From Bacillota bacterium (GTDB taxonomy: Bacteria > Bacillota > Clostridia > Lachnospirales > Bianqueaceae), in assembly GCA_017441925.1 (NCBI GenBank), contig JAFRUE010000008.1:1-64000 (forward strand): a stretch of 64,000 nucleotides of DNA, given 5' to 3'. Shown here in pieces: positions 55,395-63,519 of the stretch; positions within the stretch are counted from its first letter, which is position 1; the number at the start of each line of letters is the position of its first letter. Below the pieces are notes generated by a model. The model was given only the letters and a program-made list of their open reading frames with translations. It did no database searches and was not told where the DNA came from. Position numbers and translations under genes: made by a program.

Positions 55395-55955
55395 TTATTT
55401 TTCAAAATGTCTTTTCACGATGGCTTCGGCAGGCTTGCCGTATACCTCGTAATTCATCTCTTCTTCGATCTTATCGGGCGGATAGAGTTTGTGGCTCCAT
55501 GACCAGAAGACTTCACCGCCGACCCAGCTGCGTTTATCACAGGCGGAGAGCATATCTTCATACCAGTCGGCCTGTCCCTTAAGGTCTGAACCGGTCCGCA
55601 TGCTCCAGTCATTGGGGACAGTATTGGAGCCTACTGTGGACATACAGCCGGTCTCCGCAAAGAAGAAAGGCTTATCATAAGCCTTTACGACTTTTTCAAT
55701 ACGGTCGAGTTCCTGCTCCCATTTACCGATAGGGTAATAGCCGCTTGAGCAGATTACATCGACACAGTCCCACCAGTGGACGTTATGTTCCTGGTATTTG
55801 TCACAGTTGTAAGTCACGATTCCGGAATAAACCCTGCGTATATCCGAGATCAGCTGCCGCCATTCCTGTTCCCGGTGGTCCGCCATGACCATTTCACATC
55901 CGGCAGAGACAAAAGGCGCGAAAGAGAAGCCTTTTACAGGTTCGAAAGATTTCAT
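55395..55955 (-). pseudogene. Internally deleted GH113-type glycoside hydrolase
   Basis: A 186-residue frame. It begins MKSFEPVKGFSFAPF, which resembles the start of GH113 barrels (KGFTFG), then jumps directly to VSAGCEMVMADHREQEWRQL, which belongs past the middle of the barrel. About 120 or more residues are missing, in frame. The second half is intact and includes the acid/base Glu in GCEM, the strand SSGYYPI, and the predicted nucleophile in FFFAETGC. A normal enzyme has about 320 residues, so half the barrel is gone and activity is unlikely. The ribosome site is AGAGG. Confidence 0.72.
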
Positions 55956-55982
55956 GATGCGTGACCTCTGTAATGTTTTCTC

Positions 55983-56020
55983 AAAAGAGGGAGGCATCTC
56001 CGGACGGAGAGCCTCCCTCA
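55983..56020 (-). terminator. Terminator of the purine permease gene
   Basis: On the minus strand GAGGGAGGC...CTCCG / GGAG...GCCTCCCTC hairpin followed by TTTT. Confidence 0.85.
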
Positions 56021-56062
56021 AAACTGTGCTTGTTTAGTCTGACTTAGTTTAGCCCGACGGGC

Positions 56063-57421
56063 TTACCCAAGATGCAGTACCAGTGTTATAATACGGAAGA
56101 TGAACAGAGCAGCTGCGACCCACATGACCGGGGGTACATCCTTGACCTTACCGGTGCAGACCTTCAGGATGATCCATACGAGGAATCCGAACATGATGCC
56201 GTTCGCGATGGAGTAGGTGAAGGGCATGAAGATCATGGCGACGAATCCGCCAACGACATCCGCGATGTCTCCGTCGAATTTCATCTTCAGAACGGATTTG
56301 GTCATCAGCAGTCCGACGAAGATCAAAGCCGGCGCGGTAGCGAAGCCCGGGATCGCCAGGAAGATCGGGGACAGGAACAGAGCCAGAATGAACAGAACAC
56401 CGGCGGTGACAGCAGTCAGACCGGTACGTCCGCCAGCGGAAACACCGGCTGCGGATTCAACATAGCTCGTAACGGTAGAGGTACCGAGAACAGCACCGAC
56501 TACAGTACCAAGAGCGTCAGACATAAGAGCCTTGCCGGCATTCGGCAGATGGCCTTCCTTGTCGAGCAGGTTGCCCTGATCCGCAACACCGATAAGGGTG
56601 CCGACGGTATCGAACAGGTCAACGAACAGGAACGCGAAGGTGATGACCAGGAAGTTCGGCAGATTGGATACGACGTATCCGAAGTTGAACTTGAAGAAGG
56701 TCGGAGCCAGAGACGGAGGCATCAGACTGGTGAAGTTGGGCAGCAGAGACAGTCCGTCATACCAGCCGATCAGCTGTGCGCAGATGCCAAGGATCCAGGT
56801 GGCGATGATGCCCCAAAGGATCGCGCCTTTGACCTTGAAGTAATACATGATGGAGATCAGAACCAGTCCGATCATAGCCAGAGCGAATTCAGCGGTACCG
56901 ACAGCACCAAGGGTCACCAGTGTGGAAGCGTCGTCAGCAACGATTCCGGCACCCTCAAGAGCAACGATAACGATGAAAAGTCCGATACCGGCGGAGATAC
57001 CGTATTTCAGGTTCGCGGGCACGGAGTTAACAAGAGCCTCACGGAATTTGAAGATCGAAAGGATGATAAAGATGATACCTTCGACCAGGATCGCAGTCAG
57101 TGCGATCTGCCAGGGATTCTCGATCCCCTGTGCGGCGATGGCGGGAACTACGGAGAACGCGAAGTACGCGTTCAGGCCCATTCCGGAAGCCAGAGCCACA
57201 GGATAGTTTGCAAGGAAGCCCATCAGAATGCTGGCGAATGCCGCGGAAACGGCCGTAGCGGTAAAGATTGCACCCTGATCCATGCCGGCAGCGGAAAGGA
57301 TGCTCGGGTTGACTGCCAGGATATACGCCATTGAAAGGAATGTCGTAAGTCCGGCAACGATCTCGGTCCTTGCTGTCGTGTTGTGTTCCTTGAGCTTAAA
57401 GAAGTCCTTCAAGAAATTCAC
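56063..57421 (-). CDS. NCS2/AzgA-family purine permease
   Basis: A 452-residue transporter with about 12-14 membrane segments, of the AzgA/PbuG (hypoxanthine, guanine, adenine) branch. Signature stretches are AGLTTFLSMAYILAVNPSIL, GMGLNAYFAFSVV and DLFDTVGTLIGVADQ, the last containing the conserved acidic residues. It imports purine bases for salvage. Promoter at 57487. The 65-base leader has no purine riboswitch pattern. Confidence 0.94.
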   Translation of the reverse strand: MNFLKDFFKLKEHNTTARTEIVAGLTTFLSMAYILAVNPSILSAAGMDQGAIFTATAVSAAFASILMGFLANYPVALASGMGLNAYFAFSVVPAIAAQGIENPWQIALTAILVEGIIFIILSIFKFREALVNSVPANLKYGISAGIGLFIVIVALEGAGIVADDASTLVTLGAVGTAEFALAMIGLVLISIMYYFKVKGAILWGIIATWILGICAQLIGWYDGLSLLPNFTSLMPPSLAPTFFKFNFGYVVSNLPNFLVITFAFLFVDLFDTVGTLIGVADQGNLLDKEGHLPNAGKALMSDALGTVVGAVLGTSTVTSYVESAAGVSAGGRTGLTAVTAGVLFILALFLSPIFLAIPGFATAPALIFVGLLMTKSVLKMKFDGDIADVVGGFVAMIFMPFTYSIANGIMFGFLVWIILKVCTGKVKDVPPVMWVAAALFIFRIITLVLHLG

Positions 57422-57486
57422 GCTCCTATCTGAAAATAAAAATTCCGTGCCTGACTCTTGGATGGATCAGGACAACAGGTACTTTA

Positions 57487-57514
57487 AGTATACCATTTCT
57501 TCATAATTTGTCAA
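57487..57514 (-). promoter_or_regulatory. Promoter of the purine permease gene
   Basis: On the minus strand: -35 TTGACA (57509-57514), 16-bp spacer, -10 TATACT (57487-57492). Confidence 0.75.
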
Positions 57515-57530
57515 TGCTGAAATTCATAAA

Positions 57531-58982
57531 TTATTCATATTTCATAGAAAGAGTAATGACCGCGCTGCCTGTCTTTTCCTTCAGAAAGAGCAGCTGGTCA
57601 GCGTGTCCTGTCGGATCCGTCAGCTCCCAGGTCAGGGTGACAGTGACCCGGCCGAAAACATTCTGCGTCTGTCCCTTCCCGTCCCGTATCAGTGCGGGGA
57701 TATTCGCCTTGAGGCCATTGATAAACGCGTTGACCCTGGCATAGCTGACGTAGCCGCCATTCCAGAGCGATGCTTTCTGAGACAGTACATACGCAAGGAT
57801 TGCGTAACGGCCGTCGGCCGGCAGCACATAGACGGCGGGATCATGAAGATCCCAGTTCATGGTGACAGCCTGCAGGGTATCGTTCTCTACTTCGTAAGAT
57901 TCCGTGTATCCGGAATGGACCGGAACGACATCGATGACAACAACGTTTTCTATATCGCTGCCGTATTGCGGGTTTTTATAGTAGGCAACGTTTTCATGAT
58001 ACTGCTGTACCGTAAGCGGCCAGCGGTTCGGCGGATATTTGGCATATTCTGCGGCACAGAAACGGCCAAGCCCGATCAGCAGTACGCTGAGGATAGCGGC
58101 AGCAGCCCATATCCTGCCGCGGGGCAGGAATTCGATCTCGTTATGATCGTCCCATTCCAAGCTCTCGCCGTTTTCATATTGCCGGTAGCTTTTGATAAGA
58201 CGCCAGATCCGGACGATCGGCAGGTCCAGACCGCGTCCGTACAACAAGCGCTTCCAGTTCCGCTGATACGCCTCCTGGAAAGTCAGAAAACGGCCTGTAT
58301 CATGGATTATGCGTTCTCCGAGCATCCATTTGCCGAAGGTAAAACCGGTCCGGGACAGAAGAAAGGATTCCGCGAGAAAATACAGTGCCAGATAGAACAG
58401 GATTCCCAGCAGATAAAAGAGCGGAGAAGGCCGGTCGACATACCGCACACCGAATACGACAAATATCAGGAACATACAGATAAGGATATAGAGATGGCCG
58501 TCTAGAAAAGCGGCAAAATACCGGCGGAACGGATGCGGCGGATCATAGACTACATCCCTCGCCCGTATGGTCCTGTCGGAATATGTCTCGCGGGAAGGCT
58601 TCTTGTGCGGCTCGGCCGGTCTGTCCATCATCTGCAGATAACGCGCGGCATCCAGTGCGGAATACGTCGCATGTTCTGTCTGGATGGTTCGGCAGATATT
58701 CTCCTGCGCCTGCAGATCTTCCTGCTCGGCGGCAATGGCCTGCATCCGGCTGTCCACGATAAACTGCAGCGAGACCGTGTCCTCCTGCAGCTGACGGATC
58801 TGTTCAACCGAAATCTTAAGACGGCGCAGCAGGCGGATCTTCAGCAAGGTCCGGACGTCTTCGTCGGAATAATCCCTGTAGCCGTTGGCCCGGCGGACGG
58901 GCGAGAGCAGGCCTTCTTTTTCATAGTAGCGGATATTGGGACGTTCAAGTCCTGTTTTGATTTCGACTTCGCGGATATCCAT
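57531..58982 (-). CDS. MerR-type regulator fused to an RDD membrane domain
   Basis: A 483-residue protein. ATG 58982 follows GGAGG by six bases. Residues 1-70 are a MerR DNA-binding domain (IREVEIKTGLERPNIRYY, GLLSP), then a coiled linker (about 70-110). Residues about 150-290 form an RDD membrane domain: PFRRYFAAFLD carries the Arg/Asp pair and GFTFGKWMLGERI the RDD glycine motif, with helices at about 163-180 and 186-206. A last helix (291-309) leads to an extracytoplasmic domain of about 170 residues. So DNA-binding, membrane and outer sensor parts are in one chain. Autoregulation by the operator at 59017-59047 is likely. Confidence 0.85.
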   Translation of the reverse strand: MDIREVEIKTGLERPNIRYYEKEGLLSPVRRANGYRDYSDEDVRTLLKIRLLRRLKISVEQIRQLQEDTVSLQFIVDSRMQAIAAEQEDLQAQENICRTIQTEHATYSALDAARYLQMMDRPAEPHKKPSRETYSDRTIRARDVVYDPPHPFRRYFAAFLDGHLYILICMFLIFVVFGVRYVDRPSPLFYLLGILFYLALYFLAESFLLSRTGFTFGKWMLGERIIHDTGRFLTFQEAYQRNWKRLLYGRGLDLPIVRIWRLIKSYRQYENGESLEWDDHNEIEFLPRGRIWAAAAILSVLLIGLGRFCAAEYAKYPPNRWPLTVQQYHENVAYYKNPQYGSDIENVVVIDVVPVHSGYTESYEVENDTLQAVTMNWDLHDPAVYVLPADGRYAILAYVLSQKASLWNGGYVSYARVNAFINGLKANIPALIRDGKGQTQNVFGRVTVTLTWELTDPTGHADQLLFLKEKTGSAVITLSMKYE

Positions 58983-59016
58983 TGAGATCCTCCTTTCTGA
59001 CCCTCGGTCTGATTGT

Positions 59017-59047
59017 ACTGTACAGTATAAAGCGGCTTTACAGTCAA
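59017..59047 (-). promoter_or_regulatory. MerR-type promoter/operator of the MerR-RDD gene
   Basis: On the minus strand: -35 TTGACT (59042-59047), a 19-bp spacer and -10 TACAGT (59017-59022). The long spacer contains the palindrome TAAAGCCGCTTTA (59028-59040), the layout that MerR proteins untwist to activate. A second palindrome TACTGTACAGTA (59016-59027) covers the -10. Confidence 0.75.
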
Positions 59048-59125
59048 GCGTTTTTTGTAAATCGGTCCGGAATAAATGAATTTTGCCCTTTTCTGTATTA
59101 TAACGTACTTTTCGGGATCTGGCTA

Positions 59126-59154
59126 TTGAAAAATAATGCAAAAAGGTATATTAT
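59126..59154 (+). promoter_or_regulatory. Promoter of the MATE gene
   Basis: -35 TTGAAA (59126-59131), 17-bp spacer, -10 TATTAT (59149-59154). Confidence 0.6.
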
Positions 59155-59232
59155 CTTTAATTGCGGCTGCAGCCGAATACAGAGACGGTATAGATACAGA
59201 GAGATGGCACAGCCGGAGAGAAGAGAGGTATT

Positions 59233-60636
59233 ATGCAGATTTCAAAGCTCATGGAGAGACAGAACAAGCCTACCGGAAGATCCGGCCTGAACGGCGGCAA
59301 TATGCTTTTCAGCCCGGCGGACCTGCGCAGGCTGATCATACCGCTGCTGATCGAGCAAACGCTTGCGATCCTGGTCGGCATGCTCGACACGATGATGGTG
59401 TCTTCGGTCGGAGAGGCTGCGATTTCCGGTGTTTCGATCATCAATGAGATCAACGCGCTGATGATCAATCTTCTTGCCGCGCTCGCGACAGGCGGAGCGG
59501 TTATCGTGTCCCAGTATCTTGGTGCGGGCAACAGAGACCATGCCAATCTGTCTGCTTCACAGCTGATCATGACCGCGACGGGCGCGTCCATGATCCTGAT
59601 GATTATCTGCGAGATCGCCAACCGTCAGATCATTCAGATGATCTACGGCTCGATCGACGAAGAAGTCATGAAAGCGTCCGTGATCTATTTCCGGATCACG
59701 GCCATATCTTTCCCGTTCCTTGCGGCGTATAACAGCTGCGCGGCTCTCTACCGGTCAATGCGCAAAACGAGCGTTACGATGTGGGTCTCCATGCTGATGA
59801 ATATCATCAATCTGGCAGGCAACTATATCGGTATCCATGTGCTGAAGCTCGGTGTCGCGGGCGTTGCCTGGCCGACATTGATCTCACGCGCGGTCGCCGC
59901 GATCATCATGATGAATCTGGCGTTTAACAAGAAGAATCCGGTCTATCTGAACTGGAAAGGTATCTTCAGCTGGAACGGCGGGATCATCAAAGAAGTGCTT
60001 GGGATCGCAGTTCCGAACGGCATTGAGAACGGCCTGTTCCAGCTTGGCCGCGTCATGGTCGCTTCGATCATCACAACATACGGAACGACGCAGATCGCCG
60101 CGAACGGTGTCGGAAACAACGCCGGCTCGATCGGAATGGTCTTCTGTTTCGCGATCAATATGGGGACGGTGACGGTCATCGGACAGTGCATCGGCGCGAA
60201 CGAATACGATCAGGCCCGATATTATATGAGGAAACTGATCTTGATGAATACGGCCTTTACCGCGCTCGCAAATGCGGTGATCTGGATATTTACGCCGCAG
60301 CTTGTCGGAATGTACAAGATCACGGAGGAAGGCGCAGAGATCGCGCGGACCATGATCCTCTGGCACTGCATTGCTACGCCGCTCCTGCATCCGATGGCCT
60401 TCACGCTGCCTAACGGTCTGCGTGCGGCCGGCGATGCCAAATATACGATGATCGTCGGCGTCCTGTCGATGTTTATCGCGAGGATCGGCGGCTCGTATGT
60501 GCTGGGGACACTTCTCGGCTTGAAAGTCCTCGGAACCTATCTTGCGATGTTCCTCGACTGGGTCGTGCGCATCGTCTTCTTCTATACTCGTTACAAGTCG
60601 AACAAATGGACAAAATACCGTGTCGTAAAGGATTGA
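59233..60636 (+). CDS. MATE-family efflux transporter
   Basis: A 467-residue transporter with twelve predicted membrane segments in two related halves, beginning after a 30-residue cytoplasmic tail. Typical stretches are MLDTMMVSSVGEAAISGVSI in helix 1-2 and GVAWPTLISRAVAAIIM. MATE proteins expel cationic drugs or metabolites using Na+ or H+. It is divergent from the MerR-RDD gene, whose protein could control it, since MerR members often regulate a neighbouring efflux gene; no shared operator is seen in its own promoter. Ribosome site AGAGAGG. Confidence 0.93.
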   Translation: MQISKLMERQNKPTGRSGLNGGNMLFSPADLRRLIIPLLIEQTLAILVGMLDTMMVSSVGEAAISGVSIINEINALMINLLAALATGGAVIVSQYLGAGNRDHANLSASQLIMTATGASMILMIICEIANRQIIQMIYGSIDEEVMKASVIYFRITAISFPFLAAYNSCAALYRSMRKTSVTMWVSMLMNIINLAGNYIGIHVLKLGVAGVAWPTLISRAVAAIIMMNLAFNKKNPVYLNWKGIFSWNGGIIKEVLGIAVPNGIENGLFQLGRVMVASIITTYGTTQIAANGVGNNAGSIGMVFCFAINMGTVTVIGQCIGANEYDQARYYMRKLILMNTAFTALANAVIWIFTPQLVGMYKITEEGAEIARTMILWHCIATPLLHPMAFTLPNGLRAAGDAKYTMIVGVLSMFIARIGGSYVLGTLLGLKVLGTYLAMFLDWVVRIVFFYTRYKSNKWTKYRVVKD

Positions 60637-60839
60637 TCCGCTGAATGATCGGCTGAAGAACTGGTTGGACAATGGATTGGAAAACCGGCTGAACAATGGG
60701 TTCGCTGAACAGCGGATTGGTTGAAAAACTTCGGAGTTTACTGTCCCTGACGGTCTGTTATTGGGTCGGAGGGACGGTTTCCCTCATTTTGGATATGCGG
60801 GCGGCGGCTCCGGCTGAAAAAACAGGGAAAAACGCAAAT

Positions 60840-60878
60840 AGTTCAGTACAAGGATGGCTCCAGGTACTGAACTTTTTT
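60840..60878 (+). terminator. Terminator-like hairpin, copy 1
   Basis: AGTTCAGTAC (60840-60849) and GTACTGAACT (60864-60873) form a perfect 10-bp stem followed by TTTTT. The sequence before it, GCAAAT, is shared with copy 2. Confidence 0.8.
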
Positions 60879-60954
60879 ATAAAATTACCGATAATTCAGC
60901 CAGTTAGCCTGTTCGACGGCCTCAAAAGCAGAACAAACGAAGAAAACTGCAAAT

Positions 60955-60991
60955 AATTCAGTACAGAGAAGGCGCCGTGTACTGAATTTTT
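60955..60991 (+). terminator. Terminator-like hairpin, copy 2
   Basis: AATTCAGTAC (60955-60964) and GTACTGAATT (60979-60988) form a perfect stem followed by TTT. Similar in stem, spacing and flank to copy 1. Confidence 0.75.
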
Positions 60992-61040
60992 GCGAAAAAA
61001 GAGCTGAAATTCAGCCGGCCGGGTTATGCTGGACCGATCA

Positions 61041-61200
61041 GGGAGAGTTCGGCACGGGAAATGGACTCCTGCGTATTCACTAGGGACAGTTCAACATGGA
61101 AAACGGGCCCAATAAGCTTGCCGGGGACAGTTCAGCCGGGAAAGGCCGGCCAAGGAATCCAATCGAAGAGTCCGGCTAGGCAATCAGTTCGGCCGGAAGC
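61041..61200 (+). repeat. Degenerate tandem repeat of about 42 bp
   Basis: GGGACAGTTC-like heads start at 61041 (GGGAGAGTTC), 61083 and 61124, each followed by a GGGAAA-like motif (GGAAAA in the second copy) within about 12-16 bases. A weaker fourth CAGTTC lies at 61185. Units are 42 and 41 bases long. Confidence 0.6.
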
Positions 61201-61253
61201 AGTTTGTTTCGAGCCGCAGGTTCTAATATGCGCGGCATGTATCCGCCGGGGAC

Positions 61254-61291
61254 AAAAAAAGAAATCGCCTTCCATTAGCAGAAAGCGATTC
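61254..61291 (-). terminator. Terminator of the cold-shock gene
   Basis: On the minus strand AATCGCTTTC / GGAAGGCGATT hairpin followed by TTCTTTTTTT. Confidence 0.85.
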
Positions 61292-61316
61292 CCATGTCCA
61301 GTACACTCTGATCTTA

Positions 61317-61532
61317 TCAGCCGATAATACGTACGTTTACAGCACGCATCTTGCTGCTGTTCTTGGGATCAGTCTCAACGTCGAAGGAAACCTTCTGCTG
61401 CTCGTTGAGAGTCTTGTAGCCGTCAACCAGAATAGAGGAGAAATGTACGAATACGTCATCTCCGCCCTCGTCAGGAGAGATAAATCCATATCCCTTCTCC
61501 GGGTTGAACCACTTAACAGTACCAGTCTTCAT
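61317..61532 (-). CDS. Cold-shock domain protein
   Basis: A 71-residue Csp: single OB-fold RNA chaperone. RNP1 is KGYGFI (13-18) and RNP2 is VFVHF (27-31). The start is preceded by AAGGAGG. The insertion PDEGGDD between the two motifs is normal. The 5' leader is about 110 bases long and contains a stable hairpin, in line with temperature-controlled leaders of other csp genes. Which Csp paralogue it is cannot be told. Confidence 0.96.
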   Translation of the reverse strand: MKTGTVKWFNPEKGYGFISPDEGGDDVFVHFSSILVDGYKTLNEQQKVSFDVETDPKNSSKMRAVNVRIIG

Positions 61533-61581
61533 GAGAACACCTCCTTACTAATATTGCCACTGTCTGTATTCATCAAAAAAT

Positions 61582-61622
61582 CACATGCGTAAGCGATATG
61601 AAACCCGACTTACAAACATGTG
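61582..61622 (-). promoter_or_regulatory. Hairpin in the cold-shock gene leader
   Basis: CACATG (61582-61587) pairs with CATGTG (61617-61622) and GTAAG (61589-61593) with CTTAC (61609-61613), nested, inside the leader RNA. Possible thermosensor element. Confidence 0.5.
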
Positions 61623-61651
61623 AAATCAATGAAACATATGGATACAAAAAA

Positions 61652-61680
61652 AATATACAATAAAAGAATCCGAAAGTCAA
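61652..61680 (-). promoter_or_regulatory. Promoter of the cold-shock gene
   Basis: On the minus strand: -35 TTGACT (61675-61680), 17-bp spacer, -10 TATATT (61652-61657), about 120 bases before the start codon. Confidence 0.75.
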
Positions 61681-61730
61681 TATGTAAAACAAAAAATTTT
61701 AAATATATATAAGAGATCCGGTTTACAAAC

Positions 61731-62567
61731 TCAAACCGGGAAGATGCTGCCGCAGGCGTACAGCTCCTCGAGCAGGTCCGGACGGAAATCCGGATCCGCG
61801 GGATCGAGGCTGTTCACGACGACGCCGTAATATCCTCCGCGCGAAGTGGAGTGGACAAAGCGGTCGCCTCCGAGGCACATCGCGACATGTCCCGGGAAGA
61901 AGAAAAGATCGCCTTTCTGTACTTTCTCACGCGGGATCGGATGGACGGCAAAGCCTGCCGGCATCTTGGCGTCGCGGTAGATCAGTACGCCGTTCAGCAT
62001 GTACGAAACCATGCACAGTCCGGAACAGTCGAGTCCAAGAGGACTCCTGCCGCCCCAGTGATACTGCGTGCCCAGATAGGAGAGAGCAGTCTGCGTCACA
62101 GAATCGCGGAACGCCGCTTCGTCGATATCGGAGATGGCGCGAGGCGCCTGATACGGCGCAAGGAAACGGAAGCGGATATAGCCCGCGCGCCCGTCAAGCA
62201 GACGTACGCATACCCAGCCTTTCGCGTCCGGCAAAGACAGGCAGACCAGCCGGGAACCGCGTACAAGACTGATCAGAGGACGTGCGGTAATGTCCGGCGC
62301 GGAGAGAATATCGGCATACGAATGCCCGAGTCTCCATTTGGCGGCGTCTTCCCAGGCTTGCGTCCCGGGATCCGCTGCAAGCAGCTCGTCTTCCGCGATC
62401 CAGCCCTCATAATGATAATGTGTCCGGACACGGCAGCGTCCCGAAGCGGGGTCGCTCTCCAGTATCCGGACTTTATCGCCGTAGAGTACTTCGTCGGTCT
62501 GTCCTGCGGAGGCCGCCGGACTTCCGTACAATACTCCGATCGGAACATTTACATAAGCGGTTTTCAT
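61731..62567 (-). CDS. NlpC/P60 peptidase with SH3 domains (YkfC-like)
   Basis: A 278-residue cysteine peptidase. ATG 62567 lies 10 bases after the OppF-like stop; no strong ribosome site is seen and the open frame reaches 62636 inside the previous gene. Residues about 1-65 and 78-140 look like SH3-type domains. The NlpC domain has Cys181 (GLDCSGLC), His227 (FFPGHVAM) and His239 (RFVHSTS). No signal peptide, so it should cut imported murein peptides (gamma-D-Glu-diamino acid bonds), as B. subtilis YkfC does. Location next to an oligopeptide transporter supports this. Confidence 0.88.
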   Translation of the reverse strand: MKTAYVNVPIGVLYGSPAASAGQTDEVLYGDKVRILESDPASGRCRVRTHYHYEGWIAEDELLAADPGTQAWEDAAKWRLGHSYADILSAPDITARPLISLVRGSRLVCLSLPDAKGWVCVRLLDGRAGYIRFRFLAPYQAPRAISDIDEAAFRDSVTQTALSYLGTQYHWGGRSPLGLDCSGLCMVSYMLNGVLIYRDAKMPAGFAVHPIPREKVQKGDLFFFPGHVAMCLGGDRFVHSTSRGGYYGVVVNSLDPADPDFRPDLLEELYACGSIFPV

Positions 62568-62577
62568 AACTACAGTA

Positions 62578-63519
62578 TTACTCTTCTGCAAGGATTTTCT
62601 TGTATTCTTCAAGTTCCGCCTTGTTGCCGTGGACAAGGTGGCCGGGAAGGATCTCGGTCACGAACGGCTTGTCCGTCTCGTAGTGGTGCATGGACGGATC
62701 ATAGACCGTCAGGACTTTGCCGCGCTCGTGCTCGGGATCGGGCATCGGGATCGCGGAAAGCAGTGCACGCGTATAAGGATGCAGCGGATGTGCGAAGAGC
62801 TCTTCCGTCTCGGCGAGCTCGACGATGACGCCCTTGTGGATGACGGCGATCCGGTCGCAGATGAAACGCATGACGGACAGGTCATGGGAGATGAACAGAT
62901 AGGTCAGCCCGCTCTCACGCTGCAGTTTTGCCATCAGGTTGAGCACCTGGGCACGGATCGACATGTCCAGCGCGGAGATCGGCTCGTCCGCGATGATGAA
63001 TTCCGGATGCATGACCATCGCGCGCGCGATGCCGATACGCTGCCGCTGTCCGCCGGAGAATTCATGCGGGAAACGGCTTGCGAACTCGGGCAGCAGACCG
63101 ACGGAATGCAGCGCTTCAGAGACGATGCGCTCTTTTTCTGCCTGGGTATATTTCTCCGGGAGGTTCAGCAGACCTTCAGAGACGATATAATCGACTTTGG
63201 CTCGCTCGTTGAGGGACGCCATCGGATCCTGGAAGATCATCTGGATCTTGCGGGTGACCTCTATGTCGAGCTGACGGGAGATCTTGCCGTTGATCTTCTG
63301 ACCGTTGTACAGGATCTCACCGGATGACGGATAGATGCGGATGATCGCGCGTCCGATCGTTGTTTTGCCGGAGCCGGACTCGCCAACAAGGCCGAATGTC
63401 TCACCCTTATAGATCTGGAAACTGACATGGTCGACAGCTGTGAAAGGATGGCGGCGGGATCCGAACTGTACGGTCAGATCGCGAACGTCGATCAGGACTT
63501 CCTTATTCTTTTCAGGCAT
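62578..63519 (-). CDS. Oligopeptide ABC transporter ATPase, OppF type
   Basis: A 313-residue ATPase. Walker A is GESGSGKTT (46-54), the signature [16 protein letters not shown], Walker B FIIADEP with the D-loop SALD. The C-terminal extension typical of OppD/OppF is present ([12 protein letters not shown]). Overlaps the upstream OppD-like gene by 8 bases and precedes the NlpC/P60 gene by 10 bases. Likely imports murein peptides, given its neighbour. Confidence 0.93.
   Translation of the reverse strand: MPEKNKEVLIDVRDLTVQFGSRRHPFTAVDHVSFQIYKGETFGLVGESGSGKTTIGRAIIRIYPSSGEILYNGQKINGKISRQLDIEVTRKIQMIFQDPMASLNERAKVDYIVSEGLLNLPEKYTQAEKERIVSEALHSVGLLPEFASRFPHEFSGGQRQRIGIARAMVMHPEFIIADEPISALDMSIRAQVLNLMAKLQRESGLTYLFISHDLSVMRFICDRIAVIHKGVIVELAETEELFAHPLHPYTRALLSAIPMPDPEHERGKVLTVYDPSMHHYETDKPFVTEILPGHLVHGNKAELEEYKKILAEE

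Larger units (their letters stand above)
60637..61253. repeat. Gene-free repeat-rich stretch between the MATE and cold-shock genes
   Basis: No credible gene. From left to right: imperfect CGGCTGAA-type repeats (about 60640-60725); an imperfect hairpin after the MATE gene (about 60740-60775); two similar terminator-like hairpins (60840-60878 and 60955-60991); the palindrome GCTGAAATTCAGC (about 61003-61015); and three or four copies of a GGGACAGTTC-headed repeat about 42 bases apart (from 61041). It looks like a place where duplicated non-coding DNA has accumulated. Confidence 0.6.

Noticed and set aside
56072-57334. 420-codon plus-strand frame
   Set aside because: Antisense to the purine permease; hydrophilic low-complexity product.
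57422-57486. Purine riboswitch in the permease leader
   Set aside because: The leader is only about 65 bases long and lacks the conserved loop and junction sequences of the purine aptamer.
60696-60956. 86-codon frame after the MATE gene
   Set aside because: Crosses a terminator-like hairpin, no ribosome site and no recognisable protein features.
61041-61200. CRISPR array
   Set aside because: Only three or four degenerate units with short conserved heads and no cas genes.
61061-61327. 88-codon frame over the tandem repeats
   Set aside because: Lies on degenerate repeats and the cold-shock gene terminator; product is basic and featureless.
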